DNA of 64,000 nucleotides, taken from Protea cynaroides (lineage: Eukaryota; Streptophyta; Magnoliopsida; Proteales; Proteaceae). The position numbers were made by a program, and so were the translations under genes. The notes under the pieces are model-generated. The model did not search any database and had not been told where the DNA came from. It saw nothing but the letters and a program-made list of their open reading frames with translations. The stretch covers positions 83,210,149 through 83,274,148 of the forward strand of contig CM053266.1 of the NCBI GenBank assembly GCA_028583415.1. The letters are read 5' to 3'. Each line of letters starts with the position of its first letter. The stretch's first letter is position 1. Shown here piece after piece: positions 22,354 through 32,304 of this stretch.

Positions 22354-22563
22354 TCTCCTCCCTGTACTTCAGGGAGGAGACGCGGCGACTCCAGTGGATG
22401 GTGGCCATGTGGAGGTCAGATGAATCCGACCCCTCCGTTCGAGCCGACACTCCCTTGTCGGCTTGGCTTGTCGGCTCGAACAGAGGGATCGGATTCATCT
22501 GACCTCCACGTGGCGATTATCCACTAAAGTCGCCGCCCCTCCTCCCAAGTCTCAGGGAGGAGA
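22354..22563. repeat. 210-bp foldback (long imperfect inverted repeat)
   Basis: Arms 22354-22449 and 22469-22563 pair closely around a 19-base loop. Outer ends pair TCTCCTCCCTG with its complement, the middle pairs GAGGTCAGATGAATCCGA, and the inner end pairs GAGCCGACA. The arms are GC-rich in an AT-rich setting. It could be a MITE, a small-RNA hairpin or a palindromic remnant. The rest of 21816-23066 shows nothing I can name. Confidence 0.85.
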
Positions 22564-23074
22564 CGATGTGGATCCCTTTCCTCCGTGTTTCCTTTTGTCC
22601 TCTCATGGGGACTATAGGAATATGCTTAGTTGATTATGTTCTTTCAATTCTTTCCCCTCCCAAGGAATGGAGATTCTGAGAGAGAATCTTTTAAACTTAT
22701 TTTTTTTATTTTCATAGTAGTTTAAGAATTTATTTAGGCTTAAATGTGGTACAACTGGCGCGTTTATAAGATTTATAGTATTTTATTTTTCAATTTCATG
22801 AGGGATTTTTTTTTTCTTTTTTTTAAACATGATTTCATTGATTAAGACAATTTACAACTTGGACATCAACCGAACAAAGATCTACCTGCCATGTGGTAAA
22901 AACCGGCCAACCATATATATATATATGATTTTATATATTTTAATCATATAATTTTATATATATTAACCACTCAACCATTTATTATCCTAACGGTGATCTT
23001 TCAACTTTTTCTCCACATTCAGATTGAGAGAGAAATAGAGAATGGATATAGGTTCAGGTTGGAGCTCCCTCATC

Positions 23075-24044
23075 TAGAGGTGTCAATCTAAAACATGATC
23101 ATCTAAAACTTGATCATCGATCAAATCAATATCGATTGGATCGATTATTAAAAGTGTTGGTTTAAGGTTCGGAGTGATTAATTATTAGATGTTCATTTCA
23201 CAGTGTAAGGTTGTAGCCCAACTGACATCGATTAATTCTAAACATATATGTCCCTAATTATAATAATCTATATGGTTACCCATTATTCTTTCAGTTCTTT
23301 ATCCACTTCATTCTTTTTATATTTTTATCACTCCACCGACAACTACTCACATTTTCTCTTACCATGCACACACTCAAATACAAGAAGACACTTCATATTT
23401 TTTTTTTGTTAATCTTTTGTCTTTCTATTATTCTCCCTTTCTCTTGTGCCCACGAATCTTCTCTTCTCTATTATTCTCCCTCTCTCTCTCCTTCCTTGCT
23501 CCTGGTTAACTATTTTTGTGTGTGCTTGCAAGTAACGGAGACACCATGAGATAACAACACCTTGGATGACTCTACACTACCGATCAATTAGATGTTGAAG
23601 GTTCCTAAACGTTCAGAACAACAGATCGTAGATCTGACGACCAGAAATATAGTTCTGAGAAGGCCAAAGTTAGGTATTTTCTTTCACTCGATTTCAGAAT
23701 TTTTAGAGCATAATTTCTCAATCTATGAGACTCAAATCTTGTTGTTCTTTAAATTTCTTTATTATTTGTGTAGAGTGCTATCAGATCGCTATATCTTGCG
23801 TTTGTCAATCAGAAAATCAAATATGATATGGTGATTAGAATGAGATTGATTATCCCGATTAGTATGAGACCGATTAACCTCACTAGTATGAAACCAAATT
23901 TAAACTAGTCGATCAGACCGAATATAAATGTGTCCATATCTAGCCTATGAAGATTAATTAAATAAATATGTCGGTCACAATATATGGCCTTAAATTGGTA
24001 TAAACCGATTAAGCCCGGCTAAAATCAATTGATTTACATCCCTA
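23075..24044. mobile_element. Candidate hAT-like non-autonomous element
   Basis: Ends are TAGAGGTGTCAATC and, inverted, TAGGGATGTAAATC, matching at 12 of the first 16 bases and resembling the TAGGGGTGTCAA ends of plant hAT elements. Flanking 8-mers CCCTCATC and TCATCATC match at 6 of 8, as expected for an aged hAT duplication. CCGATTA words recur near the right end, like subterminal repeats. No transposase frame is visible. Confidence 0.4.
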
Positions 24045-25238
24045 TCATCATCCTTTGGAAATTGACCCTACCCATTTTTAAATTACGCTTTTGGTCGTCA
24101 GATTCTCAATTGGAGACACTAACAATTTATTTTTCAGTTATTAGGCCCATGAATAAATTGGTCCATAGTCCCTACGAAAAAAAATTTCATGGTTTGCAGC
24201 AAAAATTATAATGTGTTTTTACCCTCCAAGATTCGACCTTCTTGTTTAGATTTTAGAGTAAACGAAATGACGAATCAATCATTTTCAAACTTTGAACTTC
24301 AAACAATATTTTTTTCCAATTTGTATTTCAGGGGTCTGCTTTTTTTTTTTTTTTTTTTTTTTTTATTAATTAATTCAGTGTGGTAGTGTAGGACGACAAT
24401 GATGGCTCAAAGAGAGATTAGGTGGTCAGTGGGGTCCGAAGGGAAGAAATGCGGGATAGGGATAGGGAAAGGGGTGGATGGTAAGGATGAAAGTCAAGAC
24501 CCCCTTTGATTTAAATCAAACGAACGGTTGGTAGCTACAATTTTTTATTTATTTTTGGGTAAAGTAACTACAATTGTTTACCTTATTATTTTTAAGAGAT
24601 CATTTTTTTACTTTACAGAGTTTTGGGTCTAGGTATCAATTCTCAAACTCTGAATCCGAGCGTAATACCCAAATAATTGTCACCAATTCCTCTTACAATG
24701 TAATTTACAAATACTTAGGCTTCAATTTTCCTTTCTTAAAGTAGTTTTTTCTTTTTTCACATCTCGGTTATCCCCTTTTTTTTTCTTTTTTTTTCTTTGA
24801 TCGCAATATCAAAGGTGGAGATTTGATTATGTTTTTTTTCCCTAGTTTTTTTCTGTTCGAATATGGGTAAAATGGGCCCATTAACTTTGTACTCTTTTGT
24901 TATTTTCTTTTAATACAATATGAACGTTTAGGGGAAAAAATGTACTGTTAAAGTGGAAAGTACATTCTAACCGTAGTAGAGCCTTATGTGCCTTTTTTCA
25001 CTGGTGCATTTGCACTTTGGCTCGGAGTGTTTAGTTGTAAAAGTTTTCATGTAAAATGGTAGTTTACATGAAAATTATAATTTATTTAAAGTTTTCCTAC
25101 TTTTTCTTTGTATTTCGTTGCATTTTACATTAAAACAAACAATGAAAAATCTTATGTGATGGTAAAATTTTCTTTTACACCATTTTATATAGAATCAAAG
25201 AGAGCCCCAAGGACAAATGTATTTGATATGGTCCCATT
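24045..25238. other. AT-rich DNA without a recognisable gene
   Basis: Contains a T25 tract at 24340-24364 and a perfect 12-bp inverted repeat with a 7-base loop (25044-25055 / 25063-25074) inside a possible small MITE around 25018-25206. Nothing else supported. Confidence 0.6.
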
Positions 25239-25965
25239 TGTTGATGTTGAAAACTGGATAGTACGATAGGGATGCCACATCGGTAGAGTTCTTCACAGCT
25301 TACATGAGTTATGAAGCATGTTCAGAGTGAGTCACGATGATGAACGAGTTATTCTTTGTTATAACCGACCTATCGAAGAGAACCTGAAATAACAGAAAGG
25401 ATACACAGAGGGATAGCCTGGTTAGTCCAGTAGCCACTCCAATGCTTAAGTTAGTTCTCAGATCAAGTAGAATGAAGTGTCTAACAGAGGGACACTCTTT
25501 AGAATATGGGGTAAGGTTTGAGCCTAACAATGGGATGGTCACTGAGAATTGAACTTACCTTGCTCTGTTTGCTTTGGTGCTTTTATAGACCTCTGGCCAA
25601 CTAATCGGAGTGGTTGGAAGTAGTGTGATGATGTGGGTAGTTGTGTAAACCGTTATGTTGGTCTTCTGCTGTTGGATAAAGATCTAATGGCAGGATGAGA
25701 TATGAATGTGACCATCGTGGTCAATTGCATACGATGCACTATTGTAGGTAATGGTCATTGAGTGAGGAGTGCTCTTCTGCACATACGGAGCTACTCGAGG
25801 TGTGTAGCTGCGACACGTGCCATACACGTGTCAATAATTGAGATACTCTGAGTGACTATCCGTGTCACCGCTGGATTGGACCATGTGTTGTCTCTGGATT
25901 GAGCCATGTGTTATCATATCATTGGTGGGCGAAATATTGTATTAAAAGTTGCCCTTTGCTTTGCC
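25239..25965 (-). repeat. 3' LTR of element J, distal portion
   Basis: On the minus strand it holds a clear TATA box (TATAAAAG near 25581-25590) and, about 220 bp upstream, a pair of inverted G-boxes: GACACGTG at 25812-25819 and CACGTGTC at 25825-25832. Downstream it has consensus splice sites: CAAG/GTAAGT near 25560, and TATTTCAG/G near 25390. The end CAACA at 25239 fits an LTR end. The other part is at 38680-39004; together they give an LTR of about 1.05 kb. Confidence 0.5.
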
Positions 25966-25970
25966 AGACT

Positions 25971-28292
25971 TGTAAGACCCGTATCGAACTAACCGGTCTT
26001 ACCACCTTGTACCAGGTCTACCTATCATGATCGAGTCAAGTGGACTAAGTGTGTGAAGAAATCACATGAGTCTAACCCAAAAACAGTAAATGTGAGGGTA
26101 GGGTCGCATACCTAAACAGGTAGGGTCGACCCCACCTCAACAAAAGTCCAACCCATGACTTTTAGTTGTAGGGTCGGATGACTAAGAAGGTGTAGGGTCG
26201 ACGGATCCTGCGACCCTACGATGACAGACAGAAATCAAAAATTAGGAAACTTTCCTAATTCTACGGGGATCTTTCCTAAACTCATTGGGACTTATTATGG
26301 AGGATTTTTCTCTATAAATAGGACGTCCCTTAGCCTCTTTCACTCCTTTATAACCCTAATTGAAAGTGCGAGAAAGAAAAAGAGATGAAGAGAAGAAGAG
26401 AAGGAACTTGAAGAAGAAGACTAAGGAAGAGAAGCAAACTTCAGAGAAACCTCTGAATAAAGGTATGAACCTAATTCCTTACCTGAATAAGAGATCATAG
26501 AATAGTTATGAAGAACATAGGGTTAGGAGAAACCCAAATCATCCATCCATGGATAAGTTTCAAGAGATTCCATGGAGGAAATTATTATGGACAATGAATA
26601 GTGTAAAACTTGGAGTTTTGAGCCATATAACAATCTTAGAATGGACCATGAAAGTAAGCCAAAGGATCAAAACATGAAAGAATAAACTTTAGAATGAAAG
26701 GTCGACTCAGAATACGTGTGGTCGCACGTAGGGTCGAATGATATCTGACTCTACGAGACCACAGGATCGACCACATGCCCTTGAGAAGTCCCAGGGAGGA
26801 TGTGTTCTCACATAGGATCGAATGGTATCCGACCCCACGTCCGACCCTACACCCTAGGGTCGCAGAAAACTGCTACCCTAGGTGCTACCCTACCTGCGAC
26901 TCTACGATTTCAATTAGTCTAAATTTATTGGAATTAATTCTAATTAAAATTTATCGACTTGTTAGGCCTTTCTAGTGATTTAAAAGTGATTCATAAAGCT
27001 TGAATGAGGATCTACACTCAATCAAAGGTGAGGGAACAAGACTTAAACTAATTGACTAATAATAAATTATTTTCATTTATTGAGTCCAATACCATGTATG
27101 ATTCTATGATTGTATGATTGTAATGTGCATATCACATGTCATCTACTATCCCTATTATTATTGTTCATGCATCGTCGTATTTGATTTAATTCAATTTATT
27201 TATAACATCATGATGATTATGATGCTAGGAATAGGCATGTGAATGTATGTGTGTGGTTAGTGTGCTTGATGCGAGTAGAGCATCAAGGGGAGGACGTGAC
27301 ACTGTGGTTCATCCTGGTCACTAGACTCTAGCTCTGTCTTTACTCAAGTCTTGTCTACTAACATCATCGTATCGCCATTACCTTAGAAGAACTATTACGT
27401 GGTAGGGCATCAAGGGAGGTGGTCTCGGACCGTGTAGTCTCTGACTCTACCGGGGGGGCTTTAGCTCTATCTCTATGGATGTATTGAGGGATGCTGGGGT
27501 GAGGCCTTGGATACACTGTTTGACATTAGGATTGGTTAGTTGTGAGCCCAGTTTGCAAGCCCTCGCCAATAGGGGCTTACGTGTTGGTATGGGTAGAGCA
27601 TCAAGGGAAGTGTGATGCGGTGCGGTCCTAAGCACTTTAGCTCTATCTCTATTCCATGGTGGGGTGGATGTGGACGACAATGGTGTTTGATCCATTGGGT
27701 GGGCTTACACACCCTGTGTATAGATGTAAGGCGGCCACCGAACCTTTCTATAGCACATTGTAAACTTATGAACTAGACCAAAGATATGAATTGAATGCAT
27801 GCATATGTTTGTTGCATTGTTTTGTTTGCTCACTGAGCCGTAATGTGTGCTCACCCTTTTGACGTCAAATATTTTTAGTTGATGATGCAGGTACCACAGT
27901 AGAAGATTATATAAATGCTCCGATGTATGGACATGTGGCGGCGATGGACGCTGAAGTTATGATGGAGTCGCATGATTCGTCATGCTAGTGCAACTCTTGT
28001 GTTTTCGATTAAATTTGGTTTAAATTATACAGACAATGTAATTGATTTAATTATTTTAATATATGTCTTAGTCTTTGTGGAGATAATTGGATAATTTATT
28101 TACTCTATTACAGTTAGACTCTCAGTTCATTTAATATATAAGATTTCTGTTATTGTTTATTTGCTCTGATTATGGTTGTGGATGTGTATGGTTTAAGCAA
28201 ACGGACACACCCTATTTGAGATTCTGGTTGAACTGTTGGTTTATTGACGATTCATCACACCATTTCGAATAGTACAGAATTGGGGTATGACA
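25971..28292 (+). repeat. 5' LTR of element D
   Basis: TGTAAGACCCG...GGTATGACA. TATA box TATAAATA at 26311. Motif cluster 1 (TAGGGTCG and its complement CGACCCTA) at 26096-26220 and cluster 2 at 26700-26906. The shared LTR core lies around 27270-27860, with the GCTCACTGAGC and TGTGCTCACCC words near 27828-27858. Confidence 0.96.
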
Positions 28293-28295
28293 ACT

Positions 28296-28307
28296 TGGTA
28301 TCAGAGC
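28296..28307 (+). other. Primer binding site of element D (initiator tRNA-Met)
   Basis: TGGTATCAGAGC, three bases after the LTR end at 28292; perfect match to the plant initiator-Met site. Downstream to about 28400 a leader segment resembles that of A/B (GAACTGAGTTAGGA...AAATTTAAA). Confidence 0.96.
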
Positions 28308-28576
28308 CCTCATGACCTGTCTATTAACCCAGTATACTTCCACAAAAGTTCGTGAACTGAGTTAGGATAAAATTTAAAAGCTTTAATAAGAACACACTAT
28401 AAACACCTGTGTTGTTTGAGATAAAATTAAGAAACAAAATAATACACATATAAAAGGAGAAACATGTTTCATATACATCAAATAAAAAACACGTTTATCC
28501 ATATCTAAATCAGAGTACAGTCTACAATCCGGACTGTTACTCTGTAGTACAAAGAAGGATAAAAAGAAAATATACA

Positions 28577-29929
28577 TTATGGAGCTGGAGGTGATGGAGG
28601 ATGAGGTGCCTCGCGATCTCTGTCGTAATCCTCAGCATACACTCTAGTCAACCAGGCTACCTGAGTCTGGGTCGTCTGGAGACTAGCTGTCAACTAGGCC
28701 ATCCGCTGATCAGACGCACGCTGAGCATCTAGAAGCTCGCCCACTCTCCCATCAGTCGTGCGCTGAGCATCTAGAAGCTCTCCTACTCTCCTATCTGTCG
28801 TGCGCTGAGCATCTAGAAGCTCTTCCACTCTCAAGTCCGTCGCGCGCTGAGCCTCTCTGATCTCACGTAGTAATCCCATCATATCATCAGATGGTGGGTG
28901 TGAAGGACCAGTCATGTGTGAAGGAGCCCGAGATGGACCAACTCCAGTAGAATGTAGAGGTGATGGAGGAGGTATGGCATCTACATCCATAAACATACGA
29001 TCATCATCCTCGGCATCACCCCCAGGGACCCCTTCTCCTGCTACTGTTGCTGCCGCCGCGGTATCTGCTACCTCTACTCGAGTACGAGGACGTATCAGAG
29101 CATTCCTCTCATCATCACTTACCTGAGCATCCCGCATACCCATCTTACAGATGGCCTCCCAGTCAAGATTCGATGAGAAGGTCTTCTCCTGAATCCTCTC
29201 ATCTACTAAGTCAACGTGTAGGCGGGTGAGCAATGTGGTGATCAGACGTCCGTAGGGTAGGTTGCCCAACTAACCAGGCAGCGTAGCACGGATCATCGTC
29301 CGGATAATGATATAAGGAAGGCAGACAGGCTGCCTAGTGCAAATATAGTAGAGGACATACTGAGTCAACTGGGAGATCCTCTCATAATGTCCACTATGGG
29401 GTATCAGGTTGTGTTGGATAATTTTCCAGTACACCCGAGGCTTTGGACGTAGGTTGATCGCTTTTATCTCTCAGCGATCATCTCTGATGAGCTGACTGTC
29501 AATCTCAGCACGCATCTCCAAGGATAGGAACTGGGGCTCCTTAGGAGCATAGTACACCAAGGGGTCGTCATTTGATATGCCTAAAAGATCAGCCAACTGT
29601 TGGCAGTTAAATGAGACCTCCACCCCTTTGACGTAGCTCGTGATCCTGAGCTCCCTACCTCTCTCTGTGTCATTGCGATCCCCCACTACCTGGAGATTGC
29701 AATAGAACTGTCTCACCAGATCAGGACAGGTACGAGCCTTATAGGTGATCACAGGGAGCTAGCCCATGTCACCAAAAGCACCCTCCACGTTGAACAAGGC
29801 CAGACTAGCCAAGTTCACACAGCGACCCCCCTTTACTTTCTTACGCTCATAGCGAGCATACTGAGCTTCGGCCTCGTTGGAGTGGAAACGAACTGGGTCA
29901 TGAGCCCTAGGCACCTTGGTACGAGCCAT
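28577..29929 (-). pseudogene. Antisense extra gene of element D (plant transposon-protein domain)
   Basis: One frame of 451 codons, opposite to gag-pol, starting MARTKVPRAHDPVRF at 29929. It shares landmarks with the A/B gene: a LVRQFYCNLQV block, a YVKGVEVSFNCQQLADLLG block and a C-terminal TQVAWLTRVYAEDYD. An acidic middle and a C-terminal set of 14-residue helical repeats follow. Stops lie at 29759-29761, 29471-29473, 29270-29272 and 28694-28696, with no frameshift. The N-terminal domain is recognisable, but identity to the A/B protein is low. The gene was therefore present in a common ancestor or acquired by both. Function unknown. Confidence 0.85.
28719..28860 (-). repeat. 42-bp tandem repeats in the antisense gene of D
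   Basis: Units begin at 28719, 28761 and 28803, with a partial fourth at 28845. Each encodes 14 residues of the type RVGELLDAQRTTDR, which is two heptads and likely a coiled coil. Elements A and B have a helical but non-repeated tail in the same place. Confidence 0.9.
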
Positions 29930-29934
29930 ACTAT

Positions 29935-30375
29935 CTGTCAAGACACAAAAGAACAAACAAGATATTAATAATGGTGAAAAACTCAAAATTTTGGCATTAT
30001 AACGGCATGATTTGGCCAAAAGCCTCACTTTTCACCCAAACAACTGGGCAGGAGGACTTACATAGGTTCCAAACCATCCTGCAAGGCTCATACAGTTGGA
30101 AATTTAATCTAGAAAGATCGAATTTGATGAAATTTCAATAAATTCTAAAAATCTCAAAAATTAGGTCAAAAAATGGAAAAACTCAAGTTTCTCGATAACC
30201 AACCAATGAAACTCAAATATTTTTTAGGGCTTTCGTCCATTGGGTGACCAATAGGAAAAGCCCCGAATAAAAATTAAATTTTTACGATTGAAAAAAGTTT
30301 AATTTGAAGAAAATGATGTAATGGGCGAAAACCTAGTTTGGAGAGTTTAAAAATGTGAAACATTAGAGAGCATAC
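29935..30375 (-). other. 5'UTR intron of element D's antisense gene
   Basis: 441 bp on the minus strand, donor TTCAG/GTATGC, acceptor TTTTGTGTCTTGACAG, ending five bases before the ATG. Same place, spacing and almost the same length as in A (440) and B (438), although the sequence has largely diverged. Blocks including GTAAGTCCTCCT remain recognisable. Confidence 0.72.
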
Positions 30376-30499
30376 CTGAAGAGAAGGAGCGGAAATCACG
30401 AACGGAAGAAGTGATCACCAAACATTAGGGGTCGATACTATAGCAACTCAGGGAAACGAGTTGAGTTGGAAGAAAGGAGAAAGAATGGGAAATGAATCC

Positions 30500-30830
30500 A
30501 AAATCGGGTTTAAAAACCTAATTTTGGATCGTAGGGTCGCAGAATTCGACCAAAATGTGCGACCCTACGTCAGACCTTAACATCGACCCTAGGCCCTCGG
30601 TGATCTGACAGAAAACCATGGGTTAGACCTAGGGTCGGACAATTACCGACCCTACCATCGACCCTAGGCTCTCGGTGATCTGATAGAGTACCATGGGTCG
30701 GACCTAGGGTCGGACATATACTGACCCTACAATCAACCCTAGGCTCTCGGTAAGCTGACAGGGTTTATTAGGGTCACATACCCTAGGGTCACATAAGGAT
30801 CGACCCTACCATCGATCCTACAATGGAAAA
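30500..30830. promoter_or_regulatory. Divergent control region of element D with TAGGGTCG cluster
   Basis: Lies between the antisense gene and gag. Three 75-bp tandem units start at 30584, 30659 and 30734 (the last partial), each with CGACCCTA and CTAGGGTCGG words; more copies lie at 30530-30575 and 30770-30825. A TTTTTAAA box (30501-30518, minus strand) sits at the antisense-gene side, matching the position of the TATA-like box in B. The motif is the same as in D's own LTRs and unlike that of B. Confidence 0.65.
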
Positions 30831-30967
30831 TACAGTATTTTGTCAGAATGATCTGAAAAATTGGAAATTTATATTGATTAGATGGATTTTTACTTGAGAA
30901 CAACTTATATTGATTGCCTCACATGTGCTATGATTGTTTTCAGACACTACCACCCCCAGAACAGGAA

Positions 30968-32273
30968 ATGGCTGGGCGAAGGATGACCAGATGAGGCCGT
31001 AATCCAATTCCACCACCACCACCTGTGGAGGAAGACAGTCATGTAAATCGTGAAACACAGGAGAATCTGAATATGGCACCGCCAGTGGCTAGTGGCCAGG
31101 CAAATCCTACAAACTTGTCAGCCCCACCTACAGATCTAGCTACCACGGTAATGAACTTGGCACAACAGCTACAGCAAATACAGCAGGTGCAAGCCAATAT
31201 ACAGGCTGCTCTAGGTATGGCTTTTCCAGCTGCACATACGAGACCTATGCCAGTAGGACAAGCTACAACAGTACCAGGGGGAAGCAACATAGTACCCCAC
31301 ACACCTCAAACACCACTTATGCCAGCTCAAGTACAAAATCCTGAGGTAGCTCAAGGCAGTTACCAGTACCAACCACCTATGTATGGGGCTTATGCTCCGT
31401 ATCAGCTGGACCACTCCTGACTGATCGAGCGTTTTCTGAAGATGGAGCCCAAAGAATATAATGGTAAGCCAGTAGATCCTTTGTGGCCAGCACAATGGGT
31501 TGATGAAATGAAAAGAAATTTTATGATGATGACAATGAATGAGGAAGAGAAAGTGTTGTGTGCAACCTTCATGCTAAAAGGCGATGCACACCACTGGTGG
31601 AAGTCCACACGGACTTATCTATTAACAAAGCACGCCCAATTGACCTGGGCTATATATAAAGAGGCATTCTTTGAGAAGTACTTCCCCAGAAGTTTCAGAG
31701 ATTCTAAGGAGAGAGAGTTCCCGAATCTATGTCAGTGCCAGATGACTATGGATGCATACCAACAGCGTTATGAGGAGCTGTTTTTCTTTGCACCCGCTAG
31801 CATGCAAGAGGAAAAATACAAAGACCTAAAGGTTCGTCATGGGACTTAGGGGAAGCATTCGCAAGCATGTTCTGGGACTGGAGAAGAAAGTCTACAATGA
31901 AGCAGTACAAATTGCTCGAGTAATAGAGTCGAGCCAGAAGGAGAGCTACTTTGCTCAAAATAGAGGTATAAAAAGGCCAAACGGAAAATCATACAATGGA
32001 GGGAATACAAGGACATTTAAACCCTTCCCTACACAAGGCTTCAATACTGCAGCCAAGACTACTCCAGCAGCTCAACCACAACAAAAGCAAACCATCGAAG
32101 GAGTAAAATGCTATAATTGCAACCAAGTAGGACATTACTCAAGGGAGTGTCCTACACCCAGAAAGCAGCTACAGCAAGGAAAGGTTTATGCTGTTACATC
32201 TGAAGATGTTGTCGCATCGCCTGATGTGGTCACAGGTATGATCTGGACCTTTCATTTGTGTTACATTGTGTGA
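30968..32273 (+). pseudogene. gag: Element D gag
   Basis: ATG at 30968 (MAGRRMTR), then an in-frame TGA at 30992-30994 where CGA is likely original. A Pro/Gln-rich N-terminus follows. The capsid region (PAQWVDEMKRNF, DAHHWWKSTRTYL) lies at 31490-31620 and a CCHC knuckle (CYNCNQVGHYSREC) near 32110-32150. A TGA at 31418-31420 and a frameshift near 31835 break it. A splice acceptor (TGATTGTTTTCAG) ends at 30942, 26 bp before the ATG, as in B. The unspliced frame ends at 32273. Confidence 0.9.
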
Positions 32274-32304
32274 CCATGTAGACTAAAACTAAAACAAATC
32301 ACAG
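32236..32304 (+). other. Gag-protease intron of element D
   Basis: 69 bp, donor CACAG/GTATGATC, acceptor AAATCACAG/G. Splicing joins DVVTG to IVPINGIPARVLF in frame, exactly the junction used in element B. Unspliced RNA hits a stop at 32271-32273. Confidence 0.75.

Noticed and set aside
24340..24364. T25 tract as a LINE or SINE poly(A) tail
   Set aside because: No promoter boxes, ORF or target duplication could be found beside it.
28914..29229. Plus-strand open frames over D's antisense gene
   Set aside because: Shadow frames of the Ser/Ala-rich antisense gene; no homology to A or B on that strand.
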